Shown: in pieces, positions 55,298 through 64,000 of the stretch | How positions within the stretch are numbered: position 1 is the stretch's first letter | Layout of the letters: the number at the start of each line of letters is the position of its first letter | NCBI GenBank assembly: GCA_017893485.1 | Contig: CM030366.1 | Span: 181,685,981-181,749,980, forward strand | Direction: 5' to 3' | Source of the DNA: Hemerocallis citrina | Lineage: Eukaryota > Streptophyta > Magnoliopsida > Asparagales > Asphodelaceae | DNA length: 64,000 bases | Notes under the pieces: generated by a model | What the model was told of the DNA's origin: nothing | Database searches by the model: none | Seen by the model: only the letters and a program-made list of their open reading frames with translations | Program-made: the position numbers and the translations under genes

Positions 55298-58200
55298 CTA
55301 CTCTCCATCAGTCATCCTGATTCTCTTCGCAGCTTCGTGTGCACCTGCCCAATCATGAATAAACAGGAAAATCTTATGCATTGAATGAGAAAATCTGTAC
55401 GAAACATTGCGAAAAATTAAATCATTTCTCTCTAGCCACAAATTCCAAATTAAAGCTGCAATTGCAATATCCCAAGCCCTCCTATCTTCTATTTTAATAA
55501 AAGCCTCTCTAAATGAACTCCAAATCACGGAAATGGAGTTCGGAATCTGGCCACACCCGAAACCCCTACAAACAACCTCCCAGGTAAGACAAGCTCTCGG
55601 ACAACTGAAGAAAATGTGATTCGTGTCTTCTTCTGCATAGGAACATCTCCCACAACTCGTGTCAATCTGCATGCCTCTCTTCGAAAGGTTAACTTTCGAA
55701 AGTATAGCGTTATTGTAGACCAGCCACGAAAAAACTTTGACCCTGAACGGAATATGGGCTCCCCAAATGGTCGCTTGAACTGGACATCTCGTCCCTCCGT
55801 CGTTGATCCACTTATACATGGATGACACCGAGAATAATCTAGAGTTCTCTCTATCCCACCATCTCTCGTCTTCAGCCCTGTCTCCCAACCCCTCTTCCTG
55901 AAGGGTTAGTCTGTTCAAAGCTTTGTACTGAGCCAAACCCTCCGATGAGATATTGTGAGACACAGAAAAGCTAAGTTTCCCCCTCTTCCGTACGTCAGCG
56001 ACTAACAGATCTAAGTTAGAAGCTGCTTCAGCTGCTTTTGGGAATTGGCTCAGAAGGGAAGTCTGACCGCACCACTTGTCTTTCCAGAACCTAGTGTTCA
56101 ACCCGTTCCCCACCTTACATCTAGTGTTTGAATAAAACAACTCCCCTTGCTTAGCAATTCCTTTCCACATGAACGAAACCTTCGCCGACGGACTTTTGCC
56201 TCCGAATCGTAATTTGCGTCTCTTCCGAAACTGAGCAAACGAGAAGCTCCACCACCCTTTATGGTTATTAGTAATCTTCCACCACCACTTGCTCAATAGT
56301 GCTCTGTTCATATCATGTAGATTCATGATACCCAGGCCCCCGAATTCCCTTCTTTTGCACACTCTACCCCACTTAACCAGGTTGAATCCCTTGTTCCCCT
56401 CGTCCGAACCTTTCCATAAAAATCGTCTTCTGAGCTTATATATTCTGTAGATTACCCACTTAGGTAGCTCGAAGGCAGACATAAGATAAAGCGGGATCGC
56501 ACTGATGACCGAGTTTAACAGAATAATTCTTCCTCCAAGCGAAAGGAAACGGCTCTGCCATCCTGACAGCTTCTTTTGAATTTTTGCGATAAGAGGATCC
56601 CAATCCTCTCTCAAAAGAGCACCCGGCCTAATTGGGGTACCCAGGTATTTAATTGGAAACCCACTAATCTTGCAATCGAACGTCTCTGATATCTCCTTAA
56701 TCAGATGATCCGGAAGATCAGTCATCGGGATAATGCTAGTTTTAGTCAAGTTCACTTTGAGCCCGGACCACCCTTGGAAGCAGGCCAACAACCCTCTGAT
56801 GGCCCCAGCTTCTTCCACCATAGCTTTACCGAATAGAATTGTGTCATCGGTGTATTGGAGAATCGTCATAGGCTCATTTATTCCCTTAATCTGAATACCT
56901 TTGATAGTATTGTTAGTCCTGGCCCTACTGATCATTTCCGCCAGTCCGTCTGCAACGATGGCAAATAGAAGAGACGACAGAGGGTCCCCTTGCCGCAGGC
57001 CCCTCTTACAGACGATCTCTTTCCCCTGCCATCCGTTAACCTGTATAGTCGATTTCCCCCCCCCCCCCTGATGCACTTGCTCATCCAGGACCTCCATCTA
57101 GTACCAAAGCCTTTAAGAGTCAGAGCTTCCTCCACACAGTCCCACGAAACCGAATCGTAGGCTTTCTTAAAATCTAAATTAAGAATGAACCCATCAGCTT
57201 TAGCTCTGTGACCTCTATGAACTATCTCGTGGGCGGATGCAATGCTGTCCATGATGTCCCTGCCCCTAATGAAACCGCTTTGAGATTGAGCTATAACCTC
57301 GTTTAGGTGCGGGGCCAGTCTCTGAGCCAGAACTTTCGTTATGATTTTAAAGGACCCGTTCAGCAGGCTAATCGGTCTAAGATCTTCCTGGGATACTACT
57401 TCACTTTTCTTAGGCACAAGGATAATAGTAGCATAATTTAAACGACCCAGGTCAGCACACCCTGCATAGACCTCGTGGAAAATGTTCAATAGATCCTCTT
57501 TGATAATGCTCCAGTAAGTAAAATAGAAAAAAATCGGCAATCCGTCCGGTCCTGGGGCCTTGTCCTGACCTAAGCTCTTAATCGCGCCTAACACTTCTGC
57601 TTCCTCAAAACATCCTTCGATGTCCTCACTCCCCTCTAATCTGGACGACTCCCACATATCTTGTGACAGAGAATATCTACCTCCAGGATTGCGGCCTAAA
57701 AGGTCATGATAAACTCTGTCCAAGTGATCCTTGACTATGTCCTCATTTTCGGTCCAAGTACCATTAACCGATATGCCCGTGATGTGGTTATGCCTGCGTC
57801 TACCGTTAGCCATCTTGTGAAAATATTTTGTATTAGCATCTCCTTCTCTGAGCCATTGTGTCCTCGCTCTCTGTTGCCAGTAAACTTCCTCCATCTTTGC
57901 AATTTGCTGCATCTCCAGTCTTTTGTTGGCTAGTTCGTCTTTCTCTACCTCCTCCAGATCCCTCTCTTCTTGAATAGCCTCCAGGCTGTCGATTCTAATT
58001 GCTAGTTCTTCTCTTTGAATGGAGATGGATCGCGATTTTGCTCTAGCCCAGACCTTTAATTGCCTTCTCAGTCTCCTGGTCTTTTCCACCTAGATACCGA
58101 CTGCCGAAGTCTGCTGAGGACGCATGCTCCAGGACTCGGCTATAATATGAGGGATCTCCTCACACAAGGTCCAAGCTCTCTCAAATTTGAACCTGAAGAA

Positions 58201-58972
58201 ATGCTTACATCTGCTGTACCCACCCTCGATGACCAGAGGAGTATGGTCCGAGGTGTACCGAAGAGCTGTTTTGACCTTAGCCACAGGATGCTCGAGCTCC
58301 CAATCGTGTGAGACCAACACTCGATCCAGCTTGGCCAATATCGGGCAACGTTGCATGTTCGTCCAAGTGAATTTCCTATCGGCCATCTCTAACTCCATTA
58401 AATCTAGTACATCTATCGTCTCATTGAAAGAGTCTTGCTCAGACTGACTGTGCCCCCTTCCCCTATGTTCATCTTGGAATCTAGTGATATTAAAGTCACC
58501 ACCTACAATCCAGGCTCCCCCCCCATTTATTCCTGATAAAACTCAATTCCGTCCAAAACTCGGCACGAAGTCTACTGTCGTACGGCCCGTAGACGCTGGT
58601 AACCGTTTGGAGCCAATTGTCACTCCTTCGCCTAATTCTGATAGACATCGAGAAATTTCCGATGAATTCATCGACAATCTCGAACGATGGAGCGCAAGCT
58701 CCAATCGCTATCCCACCTGAATAGCCCCTAGCTGGCTTGAATCTCCAGTGGAAATCCGCCATCCCCCTCAGAGAAGTGAAGTCCTCCTCTGTTGGAAATT
58801 CAATCTTAGTTTCTTGAAGGCCGCAGATTTGCGGACGAATCTTGTGGAGAGTCACTCCTATTGCTCTCTTTTTCAGTCTTTGACGCATCCCTCTAACGTT
58901 CCAGAAGACGTAATCCATTAAACAATTGATAAAACATCTAGTGACCGTACCCCCCAAGCCCATCGGGATCAC
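55298..58972 (-). pseudogene. LINE ORF2 of the nested element: endonuclease, RT, zf-RVT
   Basis: The true start is probably the ATG near 58918 (MDYVFWNVRGMRQR). Endonuclease: CGLQETKIE, VTSVYGPYDSRLR, RKFTWTNMQRCP, SDHTPLVI. RT: GQDKAPGPDGLPIFFYFTYW, QSGFIRGRDIMDS, LDFKKAYDSVSWD, RGLRQGDPLSSLLF, catalytic QYTDDTILFG (Ala of YADD replaced by Thr), SLGGRIILLNSVI. zf-RVT: HIPFRVKVFSWLVYNNA, CGRCSYAEEDTNHIFFSCP; end IWNLWLERNDLIF. Breaks: C-run indels near 58510-58520 and 57055-57068 and a stop at 58090-58092. Confidence 0.9.
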
Positions 58973-61407
58973 TTACTAATGATTCTAGTGTCTTCTCTAA
59001 TAATAGCTAAGTTCTTAAGTTGAGCCTCCCTAGTAATCCCCATATCCAACCCATATAAACTTGCAAAATAAATTAATGACTCATCAGATAAAGAATTAAG
59101 CACAGAACAATTAGAAACGGAGGTACCTTCGTCGGCCTTGCCAGCCTCCTGCTGCTTACTCCCTTTTTTGCATAGCCCCTCTAGATCGTTGGACTGGCTC
59201 TCCGTGCTCACCATCTGTCTTTTACCTTTCCTCTGATATTCAGTGATCTTTCTGATTGAAGAGCTTCCCACACTACCTCTGACATCCCTGTCATCACCTT
59301 CAGTTTCTGCCGCTGAAACGATATTATCCTCTCTAATCCCATCTAGGGCACCAATAATACCGTCTCCTGATTCTTGGACTGAAAGGACCTGTGTGTTGAC
59401 GAGCTGAGGCTGCAGAGTACTATACCCGCACCCCTGCTTGTTAATAATCGGTGTAATGATCCCCACAGTACTCCCCTCGTTAAGGGGTAACGTCGATCCA
59501 AGCCCTGAGGGCTCAATGGCAGACTGCAGCTGGCATCTCGACTGGATTAAAGCACAGACGGCATTCTTGACAGAGAGTTCAATCTCAGCATTAGAGAAGC
59601 CCATCCACGATTCCTTAACCAGGCCCAAAGAATTGACTAATCCCGGGCCCACTTGTTCTTTACCCTTCAGAATACCCACTTGCTTTTGAGCATTTAATGA
59701 AGCCAGCTCATCCTTCATTGGCAAAAGATCACTTCGAGCATTCAACGCGCCGCGTAGGGTCACCTCCTCAACAGTGGAGCTGTCTCTTCGATCTGACAAC
59801 TTGACAGCATGAGAGAGAGAAGTAGGTGATGGGACCGGTCGCATTAATTGCCTGTTAGCTTCTGACTGAAGGACGTGCTGGTTACGAGGAGACGAGAACT
59901 TTCGAAACTGGCGCTCGTCTCTCTGAGAATTCGAAACCCCTTTGACTTCTCCACTTGCTGGACCATCACACATCAGATCGCCCTCATCCAACGGCTCTCC
60001 TTCGTCTTCTTCCTCTGGCCTCCAATCTCCGCCCTTGAAAGTGTGCTTCTCAGCCAACGAAGAAACTCTGAATGAAACATTTTTCTGGATCTCTACGATA
60101 ACTCTAACTTCATAGATGACATTGTCAAAATCCACAAGAATCTTGGACGGGATATCGGATTTATTAGCAACTCCTACCTTAACTCTGGCGAACTTCCTCG
60201 CCGAAAGCATCAAAGTTTGCCTATCAATGTCGATTAACATACCAAACGGACGAACCACATTTTGAAACCCCGACCGAACCCAACAGTGGTAAGGAAAATT
60301 GTATAATCTGAGCCAAACTGGAGGGAAATTATCCGGCTTCAAAGCACCGTAATCTCGGGTCCACCATTTGAACGTGACAAAGAACTCCAACCCCTGAGAA
60401 TCACGACCCTCTAGCCCCTTCACCTTAATCGTCTCTTGAGCTATAGATTCGTCGTTGCAGTGGGCAAAAAAGGCATTCGGAGCACTTTCTTGGATTGTCC
60501 AGATCGGCACAGTCGCAGAGGAGATCGCAGCAAGGAGAAGATCCGAGATGTCTTTAACAGTGGGTACCCCTGTTTGAACTTTAATGACGATGCCCCTTTT
60601 GAATCTCCTCTCGAACTCAGCAATGAGGGGTGTCGGAATGATTGTAGCTTGGATAACTCTACGATCGCCGGCGACACTCTCTTGTGTCTTGCTCCCATCC
60701 GAAACAGTTGGCAGAGCTCTCAGCTTCGTTTTCGAACTGGACGGGGTGGCGATGACGCGCTTTGGACAGGCTGTAGAGATATGACCTGAGCTTCTACAGA
60801 AGTAACAGAACCAATCGAAGGTACACTTGCTAATGGAGTGGCCTGGTCTAGCGCATTTGTGGCAGTTCTTCTTCCCGTCAATACGCGAACTATCTGACTC
60901 GCTGTTGCTTCTAATGGACCTCTACATCTTTCTAGATTTAACCAGGATCCAGCCTTCATCTTCAACTTCTCGCGCCTTTCGAAGTTCACGCTCTGGGGAA
61001 GGAGATCGGTAACGAACTCTATGTTCGTCGACGTCGATCGGACTGCCTCTAGTAACCTCAGCATATGTTCTAAGCTTTCTGTTACTCTCCTCTTGAGCTG
61101 CGCGTGGGTCGACGTACCTGGTAGAGCTCTTCGACCGCTTTCGAATCTCCTTTACTTCGCGTCGGAGGTCGTGGCGAGATGATCGTCCCTTCAAGTCGTC
61201 AGTGCTCTCCCTCCTGCCCCTAGTCTGAGGCGATGGCCTGCGAGCTTCTCTGGTAGGGCTCCTCCATCTTCTCCTCTCGTCCATCCGCTGGTGCTCGGCG
61301 TCTTCTCCTCTGCTACGTTTCGACATCAATGGAGACAGGCGTCTAGCTTTGTGGTGAGGGTTAGAGGAGCTGGAGTTGGGGAATGGTTTTGGGTGGGGAG
61401 CTCTCAT
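58969..61407 (-). CDS. LINE ORF1: RNA-binding protein with two CCHC knuckles, one in-frame stop
   Basis: The frame from ATG 61407 (MRAPHPKPFPNSS) runs to TGA 58969-58971, about 812 codons, with one TAG at 60922-60924. The N-terminal quarter is Arg/Ser-rich (REARRPSPQTRGRRES, YRSPSPERELRKARE). Two adjacent knuckles follow the TAG, CHKCARPGHSISKC and CYFCRSSGHISTAC (near 60880-60790). A globular region (FVTFKWWTRDYGALK, PVWLRLYNFPYHCW, IDIDRQTLMLSARKFARVKV) resembles the DUF4283-type domain of plant LINE ORF1. The C-terminal third is low-complexity ending at NSLSDESLIYFASLYG. It coats LINE RNA. ORF2 follows at once. Confidence 0.82.
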
Positions 61408-61426
61408 GGTTTCTAGTTTCTACTTT

Positions 61427-61442
61427 AGCGAAGCCAGGAGTT
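61427..61442. repeat. 16-bp target duplication of the nested LINE, right copy
   Basis: AGCGAAGCCAGGAGTT; the 3' UTR of the outer LINE resumes here. Confidence 0.93.
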
Positions 61443-61627
61443 CTCCGGTGGTTTTATGCTATCTTAATTATGTAATTTCTATTTCGATGTTTGGCTTTAA
61501 TGTTTTATTTTGTAACGCTGTTCTGACAGCCTATCTGTAATATTAGGACGTTGTAATTCTCTGTTTCCTTAATCCTCGTTAATGAAACGATGACATTAGC
61601 CATCTTCTTATCAAAAAAACAAAAAAA
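61443..61627 (+). other. 3' UTR and A-rich tail of the outer LINE
   Basis: It continues the outer LINE after the nested insertion, with TTGTAATTCTCTG and ATTAGCCATCTTCTTATC before the A-rich end, resembling the complement of the nested LINE 3' end (54976-55020). Confidence 0.8.
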
Positions 61628-61647
61628 AAACATAAAAAAGAAAAAAA

Positions 61648-62614
61648 GTACAAGTATAGTTTCTGCCATGTAGATCGCATCTAACGTTTTAAAATTTTAT
61701 TTTGTATAATCGAATATGAGCTCTGAAATGTTTTTCTAGTTCAGTTAGTTATTCTTTTTTTTTTTAAATTAAAAAAAATTAAGATTTGTTTTCAAATAGG
61801 TACCTTTGAACCTAAAATTTTCTTTATTTTATATGATTTAAAAGACTTTTAATTTTGTTTTCGAATGGGGTAGGTTTGGATCACGATGACAAGAAGGAGA
61901 GCATGAATCAGCAGTAGAGCAGACTAACCTAAAGAAAATAAAGTATTCATCATAAAAAACCAAATGATCTCGGCATAATGTCAACCTCAAACCCATCCGC
62001 AGTTAGTGGCAAATTTCAGCAAGAAAACTATATGTAAGACTCGCAACCAATGCAAATGAGCTGGTGTATTTCCTCTTAACTGAAACTGTTTCAAAAATTT
62101 CAAAAGCCAAGCACAGCACCTCAGTTCTCAGTGTAAACGGTGCTGTCAAATACACTAATCTCCAACCATTTGCATTGTCCTAGAAGCTCCAACACAAAGG
62201 TGCTGTAATAACCGATGTAAAAGAACAAGAACTTCTCCGGAGAATTGAAATGTTATCTTGGGTATCTTGGGATCTCACTAATCAGATCTACCCAAAAACT
62301 GTGTCAGATGCATAATAGTAGCCCCAGATTCATAATAAGCACAGGGCATCTTATCCAAACCAAAATACAAACCCAAACCCCAGCTTCGGTTGAGAAACAA
62401 TCCACATAACCATTTGAATTTACTCTAATCCATACGAACAGATTTCAAGTACAATATAATTCTTGATTAATGAACTGGAAAAAAGAAACATCACTTCCAA
62501 ACGGTAAATCAATACGGTCAAACACACATTTTTGGCAAAAATGTACATCAGTCTTCACGTAAAAAACCCTGACCGCTCTCTGGGTACAATAATCAATGGA
62601 TTCCCGTATACATC
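61648..62614 (-). other. Probable 3' UTR and downstream flank of the SH3P-like gene
   Basis: Non-repetitive DNA without long ORFs. The part next to the stop codon at 62615 should be the 3' UTR of the minus-strand gene; where it ends is not certain. No transposon feature seen. Confidence 0.5.
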
Positions 62615-62731
62615 TCAAAATACTTCAGAAAATTTGCTTGCAAGTACACGCTCCCGTCTCTCTATGTATCCAAAAGGAAACCAGCCGGCTCTGCCCTTGC
62701 ATTCCCCTTCGGCCCAGCCATTACCAGACAC
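62615..62731 (-). CDS. Last exon of an SH3-domain (plant SH3P-type) gene
   Basis: The minus strand exon from 62731 (after an acceptor GGTACAG) to TGA 62615-62617 encodes 38 residues with the second half of an SH3 domain: NGWAEGECKG, then AGWFPFGYIERRERVLASK, ending SEVF. This matches the C-terminus of plant SH3P proteins, BAR-SH3 proteins that act in clathrin-coated vesicle and autophagosome traffic. The WAEGE and GWFP(x)xYI core residues of the SH3 fold are intact. The exon is phase 0 at its start. The preceding exons are not visible and must lie beyond a last intron longer than 1.2 kb. This is the only host gene I can support in the window. Confidence 0.8.
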   Translation of the reverse strand: MSGNGWAEGECKGRAGWFPFGYIERRERVLASKFSEVF

Positions 62732-63809
62732 CTGTACCACCATACACAAACATCAAACTCTAAATAAATTATTGAGGAATGTATTGTATAAATTAATAAC
62801 AAAAAAGATTTCTAAAAGCTTTATAAAAAGTATAAGAATATGCATTGAGGTAGTCCAAGATGGTATTAAAATATGCAATAGAGGTAAATTCTAAAAAGCC
62901 TGTAAACCAGTATTCTCTTAATCACCATAGTCCGAGATGTCTTCTAGGAAAGGGTAATTTGAACAAAGAATTATGCTGATAGGATTTGCAATAACTAAAA
63001 GAAATATGCAGTTGCGCTATTAAAATTCTGCACCATTGTAAATCATCTGTCCATCTGACAATGCATACCAACTAAAACTATTGAGACACAACGATGTTAT
63101 GTGAATGGTTGAAATAAGACATGCAAGTGTGGATGAAGGATGAATTTAAGAGCCTCTTTATTTTTGAACTGTTTAAAGAGCCTCTTCAATATTACGTAAT
63201 CAACCAAAATATAGTCAATCAGAGTACAGTGGCAAGAAAACAAACCACAAGTGGGTTCTATTTATTAGTTTGAATGAAAGAGGTAAACCACCACCATTTT
63301 ACATGTTGGGGCTGTTTGCTGTTGTGTCCATTCCTTACCTATTACACACCTTCGTCCAAAATAACTTTATCTCAACAAGTCGCTTCATATTCAAGCACTT
63401 CTCTTAATCTTAAATATTGTGTACATATACTACACTTGAGTAGGAAACAAGTGCATGGGGTAGGTGCAAGTCTTTGCCCCCACCCAAATTCACGACTTCC
63501 AAACAGACAAAATTTGAGATCTACACTGCACCTCAAATTTCTCTTCTGAATGAAGAGCAGAACAAGTCAGCAGTTTGATTCGTCCACCCTATATAAGCTG
63601 AATAAACAACTACTAAACATATTAATTTTAGTATACTAAGGTACTGATATCACTGGCCATGTTTACAAAAAAGAATAAAAACACATTGCATACACACTAG
63701 TTTCAAGTATATAATATTATTCATCCCATGGCCAATTTTTCAGCACTTCCATAAAACTAGTTCAAAAGTACTTATCTAAATGTCCCAGGGGATCAGAAAA
63801 CAGAAGTTG

Positions 63810-63882
<73 letters not shown>

Positions 63883-64000
63883 GGGAAAAAGGGGTATGAG
63901 AACCTTGCTCATTTAGTAAATAAGCAATTGATGATGTGGCATGCATGTGATTGGAAAATCCTTAAAAGGGTTAGTCGTCCAATGTATTACATGCATGCCA
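62732..64000 (-). other. Probable last intron of the SH3P-like gene
   Basis: AT-rich sequence without coding similarity on either strand, upstream of the last exon. It includes the long (AT)n run. I looked for the exon coding the first half of the SH3 domain and did not find it. Confidence 0.5.
63811..63877. repeat. (TA)n microsatellite
   Basis: About 33 TA units, uninterrupted. Confidence 0.95.

Larger units (their letters stand above)
54969..61426 (-). mobile_element. Full-length L1-type LINE nested in a relative, minus strand
   Basis: A 16-bp perfect duplication flanks it. On the plus strand it starts with a T run (the poly(A) tail, about 54967-54975) and a 3' UTR to 55297, and ends with the 5' end next to the ORF1 start at 61407. 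ORF1 and ORF2 are both present. ORF1 has one stop, ORF2 has one stop and two homopolymer frameshifts, so it is recent but not active as read. Confidence 0.93.
50791..61627 (+). mobile_element. L1-type LINE, 5'-truncated, plus strand, interrupted by another LINE
   Basis: The target duplication AACATAAAAAAGAAAAAAAG (20 bp) flanks it at 50771-50790 and 61628-61647. The body starts inside ORF1, continues through ORF2 (endonuclease, RT, zf-RVT) to 54929, then a 3' UTR that is interrupted at 54968 by the nested LINE and resumes at 61443, ending in an A-rich tail about 61610-61627. It is closely related to the nested LINE: the ORF1 ends share IGALDGIREDN and VRGSVGSSS. Confidence 0.92.

Noticed and set aside
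1..64000. tRNA or rRNA genes
   Set aside because: I saw no cloverleaf with A and B boxes or rRNA core sequence; the Met-tRNA matches are only 12-13-base primer sites.

Overview
The window looks like a gene-poor, transposon-dense stretch of a flowering plant nuclear genome, probably a eudicot. Supporting signs are plant lineages of Ty1/copia and Ty3/gypsy chromoviruses, L1-type LINEs with zf-RVT tails, a MuDR-type transposon carrying a plant mobile domain (PMD) gene, an endogenous caulimovirid, short GT-AG introns, and the last exon of a plant SH3-domain (SH3P-type) gene at the right edge. Species and family cannot be fixed from sequence alone. I ran no searches; family names come from recognised motifs.

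Layout. 1-6570: a SIRE/Maximus-like Ty1/copia element on the minus strand, its 3' LTR outside the window, inserted into the protease active-site region of a decayed caulimovirid. 6571-9863 plus 12737-13575: that virus remnant (protease, RT, RNase H, a transactivator-like region, a 35S-type promoter, leader, and a downstream ORF), split by solo LTR A (9864-12736). About 13576-22790: the 3' part of one minus-strand LINE cut by two more solo LTRs of the same family, B (13773-17033) and C (about 17914-21915).

22956-41838: a Mutator-like element with a perfect 9-bp target duplication and roughly 0.7-kb terminal inverted repeats. It holds two convergent genes, a MURA transposase (+) and a PMD gene (-), separated by a 1.4-kb inverted repeat whose core is six exactly 150-bp palindromic units. 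A recent Tekay/Del-like chromovirus (29454-40375, target duplication ATGAG) sits inside the PMD exon. Its Gag and Pol frames are joined by a candidate 92-nt intron.

42124-49903: a short-LTR Ty1/copia element (minus, target duplication TATTC) split by solo LTR D (44004-47113, target duplication AGTAC). 50791-61627: a 5'-truncated plus-strand LINE (20-bp target duplication) that received a full-length minus-strand LINE of the same family (54969-61426, 16-bp target duplication). 61648-64000: host DNA with the final exon of an SH3P-like gene.

Most notable structure: paired decamer palindromes related to CAGTCGACTG, spaced 19-21 bp start to start and often flanked by complementary bases so that each pair can fold into a hairpin. 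They occur in LTRs of two unrelated retrotransposon superfamilies and in non-domain stretches of copia coding sequence. Next in interest are the MULE's palindrome array with its PMD second gene, and the gag-pol intron of the chromovirus.
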